A DNA stretch of 64,000 nucleotides from Juglans regia (GCF_001411555.2 NC_049903.1:34344145-34408144); one strand, 5' to 3'. Numbered from the stretch's first letter, positions 12,501 through 23,706 are shown. The notes: generated from the letters alone by a model not told the origin. Numbers and translations are program-made.

Positions 12501-15500
12501 CGGAACTACTAAGGGACTTGGGGGGGCCTTTCCCCCCCCCCTCCCCCCCAAATAAAAAAAATTTTTCAAAATTTGATGAAAATTAAATTTTGAAATGTGT
12601 TTTTATAAAGTAGACTATATGAAAATTAGTATTCCCCCCAAAAAACCAGATCTTCTGGTTCCGCCCCTGTAGTACAGTAATAAGTTAGCAAGGAGGCAGG
12701 TATGAATCAGAACCTAATGCAAAGGCAAATGATTGAATATACTATCAAGCATTGGGAATCAACATTACAATAGTTGTTCCATTGGAGAAAAAGAAATAAG
12801 CCAGACTTTAGTTTTACTTGTTTAAGCAAACCAGTACAGAAAGGTGGCAGCTGTCTTAGCTGCCATGGTTTGTGTCCTGTATGCGGAGGGGAGCCGGAAA
12901 CCTTAAGAGTACCTGTTCCTTGGATGTAATTTTGTCAAAGTAATGTGATGAGAGTCTCCATGACCACTGGATATTAAAGAGTTTTCCCAGTTAACTATAA
13001 CAGAATGGATCAACAAAATATTGCAACCTCATGCTGAGCTGGTGGTAGAATTAGACAAAGAACATGTTTTCCTTCCATGTGCCATCATCATCATGGATAC
13101 TGTGTTTAGTATAACAGGAACGAAGGGGTTCATGAAGGAAAAGAACCGAGTACTTTGGAGATAGAAGGTTCAGCAAGAAAGACCCTGTTGGAGAAAAGCT
13201 CAGCACGCATGGGAAGAATAGAGAACAACTGAAGCTCAATGTAAACCTCCTCCAATAGGGTTCCCAAAAAAAAAAAATTGATGCTGCTGTTAAATGTGAT
13301 TTCTCAGTGGCTGCTGCTATATGTAGTGACCACACAGAAAGGATAGAAAAAATCTGGACGCAAAGGATTTGTTCATTACAGTGTTGCTGAAACTAGAGGT
13401 GGAAGCCCAGAAAATTCGACTAGAAGGGAACACCTTAAAGGAAATCAATGCAATCAAAGAAGGAAAGTTCCAAGAAAACTGGAGAATAGCGGCAGAGGTT
13501 GGGGACATAAGAAATATAATTCAGTCAAAGAATGGTTGGAAGTTGAATTGGATCCTGCAGGAAGCAAATGTAAGAGCTCATAACATCGCACAATGGGTGG
13601 CTAGGAATCTGTTTTTTGGAAGACTCAATGTATCTAATATTCCTAGCCATTTGGTAGGGGAAAAGGTGCTCTTAGATCCCCATAATATGCAAGGTTCTTC
13701 ATCAATAAAATAATGTTATCTTATTTAGAAAAAAAAAAAAGTACGCAATGCCATGAAGGATGGGGGAGGGCTATCCTGTTGGTGCCATGTGCTCAAGGAG
13801 CATCCACAATGGACCCCCCAAATCAAAAGAAGCATAGAGGACCTAGTCAAAATACTAAAGCAGTACCTATTACCTGATAAAGCTTAATTGAAACACGTCT
13901 TGGAAGCACATATGCAAGTAGCACGTAATGAAGGCACGGTAATGATCAATGAATGATAAAGACATACATAGTTTTACCAGATTGCATTGCATGGTTTACT
14001 AAATAGTTATACATACTCTGTTTTAAGTCATGCAGCCATTGAGGATACCTGTATCTCCAGCTTGCAGCTGCATTGACTGTATGCAGGGTGTAACCCCCTC
14101 CAAAACATACATTCTGCTGTTATTATTAGGCCAAAATCTGAACTGAAACACCCATTCTTTGCCCTTCACATCTTGAATCCTCAGAGGAAGACCCTCTGGT
14201 TGAGAGATAGGAGGAAAATATGCCTGCAACATGGTTGGAAAGAAACCTTTTAAGTAATGATAACTATGGAAACAAGGATCATTAACCATTTACAGGCTAG
14301 GATAATTCACCAGAAAACTTACTTCAGCACATGCTTTTGGGAGAACCAAACGACCAATTCGACCTGCATCACTGGCACTCAGCATCTTTTCAAACAATGG
14401 CATGATAGTGGAATTCGAGCTTGAAGATATCATAATTAAGGAAATTGCCATCTGACACTGAATAATCATGAATATTACAACATACATAGCATTCAGTGTG
14501 AGGTTCCAGAGAGGAAAAAAGTAAATACTTTCAAATGTAAAAACGACGGAGTATGGATACTCTCCAGATATTTGCTGTAACTCATGGTCTGTAATCCTTG
14601 GCCAATAACGAGGAAGTAACTGGTTCCTTCCCCGTCCTTCAGCAGGTGGCCTTGCAACACGTATTTGAGAAACCAAGCCAGCATTTGCTTCCAAGCCACT
14701 GGCAAGATCCGACCTTGGGGGCTTTGGCAAAAGATGGCGAGACCTGGGCCCCTGTAGGAATGGAGAGGATGTCTTGCTATTTTCCCTTTCATCAACAACA
14801 GCATTAGGAAGATTTGAATTTCTCGAAGGAGAAGGCGCTCCCAAAGACATGCTCAAATTTGTCTGTGGCAGTGTTTCACATGCATCTTTTGTTCCTATAT
14901 TTGCTTTATACATGTCTGGTTTGGTAGTGTTAGACGATCCATTGCATGCCCGACTAAAATTTGAGAAACACGTGCTTCCAATCTCTCCAGAAGAAGGAAA
15001 AACTTCCTCCAGTTTCAATTTCCCAAAAGATCCATTTGTGTCAGCATTCTGAGATTGAAGCAAGTGCCTAAGCCCATTACACTCTGCATTGTTCCCCAAC
15101 TGGGTAAGCTTCATTTTGTCAATACCACTTCGATCCAGTTGGTTGTCCACAGAAGTGGAACACATTTGATTGATGTTATCAACTTTAGATATTCCAAATC
15201 CATTAGGCTTTTCATTGCTCGAAATCTGCAAATATGTTTCATATAATTAACTCAGAATTACATAAAATTACTCTTTGTTAATCTAATATATGCAAGGACA
15301 ACTGACTCACAAGTGTCACAAATTCATTCTGTAAAAGCAGTAACATGTTGACCAGAAAGAATTTACTTCCCTTTACAATTGTTTAGTGATCTATCTGATT
15401 ATCTGTTTGTCATCACTATAACTGAAGGATGCACTACAGATGGCAGGAACCAATTTACACCCAAGGAAAGGTGGGTCGTAAGTGAAGACTGTCTGAATGA

Positions 15501-18500
15501 ACCCTTTCTTGAATAGGGTATGCCAAACCTCACATATTAATTACATTACATATTGATATTGATGTTTAGAAATGAGCTCTGAAGCATTCATATGAATTTC
15601 TACAAAGCCAATAAATTATGCATTTTAATGCTGAAATTATTATAAGATCATTATATCAAAAAATGCAATCCTTTATAAAAGTATACGCGGCTATTGTTCT
15701 AATAGCAAAGATTAATAAATATGTACGTAAATTGATCTTACAGGGGCGATTCCTGACTTCTTAGCACAGTTTAGACAGCTAACACCACCACAATCAAGCA
15801 GCTCAAGCAGAGAATTGGAAACAATGCATCCACAGTGGAGAAGCTGCTGAAACCAGGAGTAATTTAGTTTGCAAGTAAAACATAGCAGTATATATGGGGC
15901 TTAAAGAATACAAATTATTTAAAAACTGTTGGCTTCTGGTTTACCTTTCCACATGAAGCGCACTCCCTCCAACCAGATTCCTTTGAGTGAAACACATCAC
16001 AAAAAATTGATTGCTCATATGCAGACCTAGAAGTCCATCATTTTCATCAAGTGGATACTAATTTGTTCAACTATATTCAATATATTCACAAATGAAAATA
16101 TAAATCCATACATGGTTGTGTGTATTAAATATATAGATAGATAGCATGCAATGAATACAAATGAATGATGTTGTGCGCAAATTGTCAAACCCAAGCCCTA
16201 GATCTTAGGGCTAGGGCTGAGTTTTGGATTTTGGCCCAAAGGCCCACGCATTTTCTGAGTTTTCTCAAGGGCTGCCAGGCTACTCCCAGCAGCCCAAATA
16301 TTTTTCTGTCGGCATTAAGCCCAAGAACACTGACTTCAGCCTCAAAATCCTAGATTCCAAATTGTATCGGACCGTGTTGCCCAGCAGCATAGAAAACCCT
16401 CCTGTTCTTGATTTTCATAAGCTACCAAAAGGGAGAACCACATCCATTTTACCTCTACTGTGCCACCACTGCCTCCTGCTGCTGAACAAGGATTCGCCAT
16501 GTCAAACCACCACCAGCAAACCAAAAACCAGACACTGCGACTCTAGGTAATCACAGCCTCAAAAGCACTCTCTTTTCTCCCTCAAGAATATTAGTTTGGC
16601 TCACTACAGCCCCCTATTTCAGGCTGCCTGAGAATTGGAAAATACACCACCACATTCCACAATTAGCCATTGACAGCTACTCTAGCATCAAAAGATCCCG
16701 GATCCTCTTCCTTGCTAACCAGTGCCTCCCAAGACCTTGAAGGTGAGGAATCACATAACTTGTTGTAGCACCAAAAATCAAGGTTGCCGCCAGCAACTTA
16801 GACAGACCTAGAACCCTATTCCCTATCTATTATTGCACGTAAAAGGATTAGAAACTTGCACTTGAGGCCCCAATACATGCTAATGTAGCAGAACACACAC
16901 AAAACACCAGCTGTCATGACCTTGGCAGCATCACAGCAACTCCTGATATGATTATTGGACTTCTTCTGGTACTTTAGTGCAGAAAGGTTTTAATATATAT
17001 CTCTGTTCAGTTAATGGCTGGTGCACTTTGAAATTAACAGTTTATGGGGACTCATCTTTCATTCGAGAGGTTTGTCAGCATGCTTTTAAGTTGAGAAAAA
17101 GTCCAGATCTTCACATCTGGATGCACACTTCAGATGGCTGGTTCTCAACCCTTTCTGCCTGGATTTTACTAGGAGAAAGAGGCCCTGTCTCAACCTTGTT
17201 TTCCCAACTTTGGAATCCTGTTTTACCCAATAAAGTGGCTGTTTTTCCTCTGGAAATTTTCGCACAATGGAATTGCAGTAGATGAAATGGTGCAAAAATG
17301 TGGTGTTAACTTGGTGTCTAAATGTGGTTGTCGCACTCTTGGTCTCTCAGAAAGTATTAATCATGTGTTTCATGAATGCTCTTTGATTGCAGAGGTCAGG
17401 GCATATTTCTCTGCTTCATTTAATTTCCCCTATACTTCTCTTAATAGATGGATCGAAAAATCTTCTCTACTGTGGTCTTATTTTACTGGCAATGATTAAT
17501 TTTGTCAAATTGCTTCACTGGTTTTAGCACTTATCTATTGGGAGATTTGGCTTGCACGAAATCTGTCGAGATTTGAAGGTTTAATCAGGTCTAAGGACTA
17601 TAGGTTTCTCAGAAAGTATTGATCATGTTTTTCATGTATGCTCTATGATTACAGAGGTCTGGGCATATTTCTCTGCTTTGTTTGGTTTCCCCTATACTTC
17701 TCTTAATAGTTGGAAGGAAAAATCTGCTCTATGGTTGTCTTAGTTTACTGGCAATGGTCAATTTTGTCAATTTTCCTGACTGATTCCATCACTTATCTAT
17801 TGGGAGATTTGGCTTGCATGAAATTTGTCAAGATTTAAAAGTTTAATCAGGTCTAAGGACTACATCATTAAGAAAGTTGTAAAATTGCAGCAGGAGCTAA
17901 AATTCTTACTTTAACCTCAAAGATTGGTCTCAAGATTGTATGCTGAAATTCCTAATATTCTGTTTCTTCCCATTCTAGCAGTAAAGATTAGAAGGCCTTT
18001 TTCGATCAAGCGGCTGCCAGCCCCTGCTGATTCTCTTGAACTAAATGTTGATGGGCATCTAAAGATAATCTGGGCCCCACTGGTTGTGGAGTAGTCCTGA
18101 GGTCTTCATCATGTTTAGTTATATTGATTTTCATGTTTTTCGAGTGTTGGAACTAACATTCTTGCTGAACTGCTCTAAAGTTTGGTTTGCTTACTTGTTA
18201 CCAACTCAACATTCTCAAGTTAAATGAGGAAACGTATTCTCTTATCACTGTAAATTGGGTGAAACACGGTACTAGGCCCCCTTGGAGATACTTTAGCCTT
18301 TGGGAAGACATCCTACTTCTTTTTTACTCGATGGATGTCACCATCCAGTATGGAGAGGGTAATGGCTTAGCAGATGAATTAGCAAATTATGGTGCAGCTG
18401 GTAATGATACTTTCAATCAATTTCTCACTTCCCCAAGCAGCTTATGGGACTCTATACTTCAGACAAAGCTGGACTTCCCAGCTTTTGTCACTAGTTTTTC

Positions 18501-21315
18501 ATTTTATGTCTACATATAGGAGAATAGTTTACGTCTAGGAATATAGTCTTTTACAAGACTTTGGTTTTTGACTTTTTGTAATTGCCAAAGTCTTCTAATT
18601 GCACATAGTATTCCTCTGCTGAAAGTAAAGGTTGATTAATAAAACTTGGGGTCTTGTACTGTTTCCAGAAAAAGCATAACAGCAACTCCAGACAACTCCA
18701 GACAACTAGTAAAGCGTGATCTTCTCAAAATAGACTAGTCTAGATTTAAGGAACACGCATAAATCACATGTACATCACCCACACACAGCATGTAGCATCT
18801 TTTAAGTATAGTTCCATGACTCAATAGCCAGATTTTCTCAAAGTCAAAATTTCGATATAATTACACAATAAGCATGAACAAACATATATCAAACCATGAT
18901 TTTTGCATATTTGACTTTTTGGACTCCATTTAGGTTACTATCATATGGTATTCATAGCAAAAAGAAAACACCCAGAGAGAGAGAGAGAGAGAGAGAGAAT
19001 GAACCATGTGCATACCCAAAACATGGCATGCATAATTCTTTAAAAATTTTGTCAAAATCTGATTAAAGCTTAAAAAGGGGTTACTGTTAACAACCCCAAT
19101 TGACCCTAGAGACCATTTTTCATCATGAAGGCACTAAAAGCTCATAAATTTCGTAATGCATAAAAGGGGTTGCTGTCAGCAACCCCATAATGGCCAAACA
19201 GCCACTGATTTGTGAAATTGCATGCACCTTTTACATGCCGAAGAAATGAAAACATGTGCATACATCTATGCATAGCATGTAGTGGAGTCTAGGAATAAAA
19301 ATGCATGTATAAAGTCAGAATTTCAGCATATGCTTGTACAATGCTCAGTGATCTGTTTACAAGTGCATGCATTTACACATTCAAACAGCATGTGAGATGA
19401 CCCAAAGCATTCACTTATGAATCATGAAAGCGTTACGAACTCATCCACAGCTCATAAACATGTTAAGTGATGCCATGCATGATAAAATAGATGGTATATT
19501 GCATAATACAGCTACTGCCATCCACTGAACAGCATCACATTCAATTTAACATGAAATTGTCAAAGCATGTCCTACTCAAAATACCTTGCTGGAAATTCCA
19601 GCAAGGTAGCCCTCAAAAGAAACTGTCAAATGGCCTGTTAGAAACAAAGTTATGACCTTACAAACATGCCACCGGCCCACCGGCCTACAACTTTTAGATT
19701 AAGGTGTGCTGAGATAGAAATTGGTACTATGGTGTATGCGATGTCTTTTTAGAAGTTGTTGACGTGACTGTTATGCTTTATGTACGTAACCATGATCATA
19801 TTCTTCTTGCCAAACATGTAAGAAGAATGTTCATTTTCAAAGTTATATTGTATGTACATGCTAATCAAACACATCATCTATAGCCTAGTCCTTGTTAACT
19901 ATGTTACAAGCACCCATATTTATGAGAATTGTGAATGTGAAAGAGCTTTTATGTATGCTTCCATTATACCATGATGTATATTTTTTTTATTGGCACTAGG
20001 TGTCCGAGGACAGCGTCCCGACTAATCTTAAAGTGCACAGGCCCTCGGCAAGGAGTTTCCCACAAGTGCACCTCGGATAATTCAATGAATCCCCTAGTCC
20101 GATGGCCCCTAGAAATTATTTGCACCCAAGAGGATTCGAATCTTAGACCTAGAGGGAGAATACCACCAAGCAAGGTCTTTACCACTTTAGCCAACCCCTT
20201 GGGTACAATGATGTATATATTTTTATTAGCAATTAAAAGTGAAAGAAAATGAAGGAAAAGAAAGGATGGGGTAAGGTAAGGTAAGGTAAGGTAAGGTAAG
20301 GAATAAATAATGAATGACTGGATGATCGATTGTAAATGTCTTCATACTTGGCCACAACGATAGAGGTTTATGGTACTAGAGGTGAGGTGAGGTGAGGTGA
20401 GGTGAGGTGAGGTGAGGGGCAGATTTCAACTCCAGGAATGGCTCACTGGTAGTGCACCCAGTGATGTCCACTCCAGAGAATGACTAGGTTCTTGCCTGTT
20501 AGTTCCAAGAAGAGCCAAAATCACAAAGATTGCTAACCAGTGTAGACGTGGTAAAGATGTGCCCGCCAATGAGGTTTAAAAAGGAAATGTGTTAATGAAT
20601 ACATGTATACAAATGAAATTTTTATATTATGAATGTGATTTACAAATAAAATGTTATTTTATTATATTGTTTATTGTATGAAGTAGTTGCTTAGTGCGTA
20701 TTCGATTCAGTTTTATTTTTGTATTTATCATCTCAGGTAATGATCATGAATAAGATCAATATCAAACTGCAGATAAGACATGACTCAGGAAGAAATGGCT
20801 CAGGGAGAAAAGGCGGACACTTAGATCATTTATAGAGATTTTGGTTCATGTTTTATATGTGATCATGTGATTTAGCACAAGATTTAGAAAACTTTTAATA
20901 AGTGCTATATATAACTCTTTTTTTTTTAATAAAGTTTGATTTGTTTTTGCTTATGGGATCTTTATTCCTAGCACTTAAAACGATTTTTAGATATTACTAA
21001 CGTTCCCGACCTTGGAGGGGGTGTTACACAAATTTCTCCGACGAAAGAAGGAAAAAATAAAGCCACATTCCACGCGACACCAAAAATAGAAAGGAAACAA
21101 AACTCTGAAAATAGGAAATATATGGATTATCTAAAATCAAAAAGACCTCCTAATTAAGGCAGCGGCCGTACAACTATATACGAGATTGGATATGTAGATT
21201 ACCCGCACTTATCACAGAGGCTAGCGAATTCGCCGGATCGCAGAGCCCACCCTTTCCCCCATTCGGTCGACGTGGAGGCCCCGCACAGTAAATTCATGCA
21301 AGTCTTTGACGCCAT
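9559..21315 (-). CDS. VAL2: B3/CW-domain transcriptional repressor, VAL2/HSL1-like
   Basis: Twelve exons read on the minus strand: 21315-21203, 16026-15945, 15843-15742, 15225-14561, 14419-14323, 14223-14049, 12395-12319, 12246-11836, 11692-11643, 11459-11346, 11259-11192 and 10340-9559. They sum to 2736 nt (911 aa plus stop) with consistent phases. Domains in order: VAL-type PHD-like Cys/His-rich finger (about 1-99, with SLCDKCG and [10 protein letters not shown]); B3 DNA-binding domain (about 325-430, with [20 protein letters not shown] and [20 protein letters not shown]); CW zinc finger (about 592-648, W and C residues intact); basic CxC-rich block (706-730); EAR-like LDLN (811-814). In the family, B3 binds RY/Sph elements and recruits Polycomb and histone deacetylase activity to silence seed genes in the nucleus. 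The motif [16 protein letters not shown] and the tail RVSMMSLLQ favour VAL2 over VAL1. The exon 4/5 junction is the least certain. Introns 1, 6 and 11 hold mobile elements. Confidence 0.93.
10872..11097. mobile_element. Tourist-like MITE in VAL2 intron 11
   Basis: The left end reads GGCTCGTTTGTTTTCAGA and the right end, reversed, reads GGCCTAATTTGTTTTCAGA, so the inverted repeat shares TTTGTTTTCAGA and a GGC start. Inside lie GAGATGAGATGAGATGAG and a TTTTTAATATTATTTTTGTT core, as in the other family members. The flanks (ATT left, TAA right) do not give a clean TSD. Confidence 0.65.
12495..12669. mobile_element. hAT-type MITE with 8-bp target duplication in VAL2 intron 6
   Basis: The ends are inverted: CAGAGGCGGAAC on the left and, reversed, CAGGGGCGGAACCAG on the right. 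The element is flanked on both sides by TAGTACAG (12487-12494 and 12670-12677), an exact 8-bp duplication typical of hAT elements. The interior has a long G/C homopolymer tract (about 12520-12548) and no coding capacity. Confidence 0.85.
12840..13740 (+). mobile_element. 5'-truncated LINE 3' end in VAL2 intron 6
   Basis: The frame 13369-13713 matches the C-terminal RNase H-like (RVT_3) module of plant LINEs: an [23 protein letters not shown] block, then [20 protein letters not shown], a typical last helix. It ends in AATAAAATAATG and a poly(A) tract at 13729-13740, the expected 3' terminus. The upstream boundary is not clear and I place it only roughly. The element is antisense to the host gene. 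Confidence 0.65.
16944..18678 (+). mobile_element. 5'-truncated LINE inserted in LTR A
   Basis: Exact 11-bp duplications ACAGCAACTCC flank it (16933-16943 and 18679-18689). Broken frames match the zf-RVT region ([30 protein letters not shown]) and the RNase H region ([17 protein letters not shown]) of plant LINEs. Several in-frame stops and shifts make it dead. The 3' end is TTTCCAGAAAAAGCATA, with a short A-run rather than a long tail. Confidence 0.85.
17341..17862 (+). repeat. 262-bp tandem duplication within the LINE zf-RVT region
   Basis: Unit 1 starts GGTCTCTCAGAAAGTATTAA (17341) and unit 2 GGTTTCTCAGAAAGTATTGA (17603). Both carry CCCCTATACTTCTCTTAATA and end with GGTCTAAGGACTA. Divergence between units shows that the duplication is old. 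Confidence 0.85.
18974..18998. repeat. (AG)n microsatellite
   Basis: About 12.5 uninterrupted AG units inside LTR A. Confidence 0.95.
19982..20207 (-). mobile_element. tRNA-derived SINE with 11-bp target duplication
   Basis: Read on the minus strand it begins GTACCCAAGGGGTTGGCTAA. The Pol III A box is TGGCTAAAGTGG (plus 20182-20193) and the B box GATTCGAATCC (plus 20132-20142), spaced as in tRNA genes. It ends in a short A-run (plus-strand T-run at 19982-19988). Exact duplications ATGATGTATAT flank it (19971-19981 and 20208-20218). It is nested in LTR A, lies in the same sense as the VAL2-like transcript and looks full length at 226 bp. Confidence 0.88.
20266..20417 (+). repeat. paired pentanucleotide microsatellites (GTAAG)n and (GGTGA)n
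   Basis: About six GTAAG units lie at 20270-20301. After an 80-bp spacer come seven GGTGA units (20381-20417). The two motifs differ by one base in register (GGTAA versus GGTGA). Confidence 0.95.
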
Positions 21316-21799
21316 TCCCGAAGTCGATTCTGTCAATTCCACGATATCAAACCGAATCGGTAAAAAAGATTTTTTCAAAAACAAAATCCCTAAATACTCC
21401 CTTTCCAAGATTTAACCAATACATCTGGTAAATTACGAGAAGATAAAAAATATTGAAAAAGAGCTGGCCTTAATTTACTATATATATGTTCATCACCATA
21501 CCGAAACTACTTCACTCTCATATATGATTTACACAAAGGAAACGGAACGTCTTCTCTATTCTGAAACGAAGTTCTCTCTTCCGCTTAGTCGCCGAGCTAC
21601 CGAGCTCTGATCAGGATAGTTTGTGATAATCGAGTCGGAGAAGTCGACAGATCAGGGGGCGGCAGCTTAAGATTCCGGAGAGCGGAGAGTTGAAAGGGCG
21701 GTCGAGGAGGGCTTTGAGGGGGAGTAGGAGGAGGCGTGTGCATGCAGAGCAAAGCGCACAAAATGCATGCACGATGATGAGACTTGAAGGCACGGCCAA

Positions 21800-21804
<5 letters not shown>

Positions 21805-21830
<26 letters not shown>
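21805..21830. repeat. (TC)n microsatellite, GA-rich in the VAL2 sense
   Basis: Thirteen TC units lie about 490 bp upstream of the VAL2-like ATG. In the transcribed sense this is a (GA)n tract, common in plant core promoters and 5'UTRs. I infer that 21316 to about 21900 is 5'UTR or core promoter, without transcript evidence. Confidence 0.9.
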
Positions 21831-21836
<6 letters not shown>

Positions 21837-22597
21837 TTTCGCTTTCCCACACTTACCCCTTTTCCTTTTTTTATTTCTTATTTAAAAAAAAAAAAAACCG
21901 AATTCAAATATAATTTGAGAGAACGAGGAAAATAAAATGAGAAGAAAAAAAATGACTCGCTGTTGTAGGTATAATTCAAACACTCGCTTTCTATTGGTGT
22001 TTAATTACTGTATAATACCGAGATTGACCTTGGAAGCAACTCGAAGAGCTAAGCGACAGCGAGTGTTCTTGTTTTGTGTTACAGCGAGGGGAGCGTGGCA
22101 AATAGGGCGGCAGAACAACAACGTAAAACGCGCCACCAGACGCTTTTTCGGGTTTTTAATTAATTAATTAAATTCAACCCGATCGGATAAATTTGGAAGG
22201 CAGGCATGCAATTAAGAATAAAGAGAAACTAAGAGAGTGAATTTACTGAAACGTCCCATCGGCGATTAGATTAGATTTGATTTGGATCGTCCAGAAATTG
22301 GAGTGTTGGCGGGCGGATGGTCATCGTCATTCCCGAGTCCACTCCCTGTCCTTCACCGTCCAACCAAATTCTTTCTAAGTGTGTCTGTCTGCCTCTCGAG
22401 TGTCAACTACTCTCTCATGTTACCGTTGATTAATCTCTCTCTCTCTCTCATATATATTTGTATGAAGGTGATGTCATTTATACGTATATATATATATATA
22501 TGTAAGGAGGTGATGATGTGGCCAAAATTACGTGTGAGTTTAAATAGAAATGTAAAAATGTCAAATCATATATCATAGTTAGATTGAGGTGTATTAG

Positions 22598-22951
22598 GTA
22601 AGATTTCTTTGTAACATTTCATCATGACATGGATAAAAAAAATTAAAAACAAGAATAATATTACATATCACTATTATATTTTACTTTTATTCTAATGTAT
22701 AATTAAATATGATATTTTTATTATAGATCATTTCAATTTTACAAAAAAATCATAGATTGATGGATAATGTTTTAAATAAAAAAATTGTAATATCACGTTT
22801 ACATTACTCTAAATTATTAAAATGTTTGAAGAAAAACATTGTAAGAAATCTTAATTGATAATAATATTACATTGTTAAGCTTAATAATAGTGATCTATAT
22901 ATCACTTTTTTTTTTTTTGAAGTATCTATATATCACCCTTAATAACTAAAG
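22598..22951 (+). repeat. left copy of the repeat bracketing the viral element
   Basis: It starts GTAAGATTTCTTTGTAACAT. A 273-bp body (to 22870) matches 29071-29366 at roughly 90 percent or better by eye, apart from a 24-bp internal duplication in the right copy. The body has inverted ends (GTAAGATTTCTT and AAGAAATCTTA), so it is MITE-like. It is followed by an 80-bp palindromic module (22871-22951) that occurs in opposite orientation after the right copy. Confidence 0.8.
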
Positions 22952-22990
22952 GCGTAAATCTCAGATAATAATAAATAGATACTAATATTA

Positions 22991-23131
22991 ATAGTGAGAA
23001 CTATTTTAAGAGTGTGTTGATTTCTTGGACGTGTCTGCTCTTAAAACAAAATAAAAATTTGAGACATTCGTGGTTCCTTCATTTTGACAAATTATAATAA
23101 ATCAACACACTTCCAAAATAGTTCTCACTAT
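22991..23131. mobile_element. 141-bp MITE with 33-bp inverted repeats
   Basis: The left arm is ATAGTGAGAACTATTTTAAG followed by AGTGTGTTGATTT. The right arm (23099-23131) is its reverse complement with two mismatches. The interior contains GGACGTGTCTGCTC. No clear TSD. It sits between the left bracket repeat and the viral element. Confidence 0.8.
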
Positions 23132-23331
23132 GGTAAGAATATTACAGACCCGAACCTCTTCTCCTTCTTCTTCCCCTCCAAGAGAGTCTTCGAATTTTTA
23201 CTACACAAGATGACAGTCCACAAGCATTAAACCATTGTTCACCACTCATTCTTTTCTTCCTCAAAACAAAATTAAATTGGATTATGAAATAGAAATATGT
23301 TATCAAAATTCATCTCTCTCTCAAAACCATT

Positions 23332-23706
23332 ATGTTTCTAACTCGTCAAGTTTCTATCAAATGGTGGAAAAAATACAATTATGATCATATCTTAAAAATA
23401 TTTTCAAAAGCTACCAAGACTCCAGAAGTTATAGTCCAACGGAGCAGATTTCAAGCGCAATTAGCATCCATCACTAACAAGAAGAATTTGAAAAAATTAG
23501 CCAAAACAATATCACAAGTTTCAGATAGTGATGATGAAGAAGAAGCACAGCATCTCGCCAGATTATCTCAATTACAACAACCCGCATTATCATCAGTCCA
23601 TCAGGCCTCTCAATCTCAACAGACGCCTCATTCTCAGGGTAACTTAGCCACCTCTCATTCTCAAGATTACTCACCCTACCATCCAGCAAATTTGATGGAT
23701 TTCTAA
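23332..23706 (+). pseudogene. C-terminal fragment of a viral ORF
   Basis: The 124-codon frame lacks a confident start: viral-type coding resemblance seems to extend upstream to about 23190 in broken frames. It has a W-rich basic segment (IKWWKKYNYDH), a helical KKNLKKLAKTISQ stretch, an acidic cluster DSDDEEEA, and an S/Q-rich tail ending at a TAA that is 222 bp upstream of the TATA box. Its place just 5' of the intergenic region fits the end of the last ORF of a caulimovirid. Function is unknown. Confidence 0.5.

Larger units (their letters stand above)
16183..21028 (+). mobile_element. solo LTR-like element filling VAL2 intron 1 (LTR A)
   Basis: It begins TGTCAAACCC and ends GGGGGTGTTACA, with CAAAT on both sides (16178-16182 and 21029-21033), a 5-bp target duplication. 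Removing the nested LINE and SINE leaves about 2.9 kb, near the 3.3 kb of the related LTR B (30078-33385). The two share TGGTAGTGCACCCAGTG (near 20453 and 32449) and a short acidic frame ending GEKADT-stop (here, stop 20821-20823) or GEADA-stop (LTR B). No PBS, gag or pol is present, so it is a solo LTR. It occupies 4.85 kb of the 5.18-kb intron. An alternative left end at 19050 is discussed under rejected items. Confidence 0.65.

Noticed and set aside
13051..13508. Minus-strand frames opposite the LINE 3' end
   Set aside because: They are antisense shadows of the RNase H-like remnant.
19050..21030. Alternative left end of LTR A (AATTT duplication at 19045-19049 and 21031-21035)
   Set aside because: It also gives TG...CA ends, but the CAAAT/16183 solution gives a size (about 2.9 kb after removing nested elements) close to LTR B. 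I keep 16183 with moderate confidence.
21611..21850. Minus-strand frame upstream of VAL2 as a separate protein
   Set aside because: It consists largely of translated (GA)n and 5'UTR-like sequence with no family resemblance.
22441..22502. (CT)n and (TA)n tracts in the VAL2 upstream region as a regulatory element
   Set aside because: Short microsatellites without other motif support. Noted only as low-complexity DNA.
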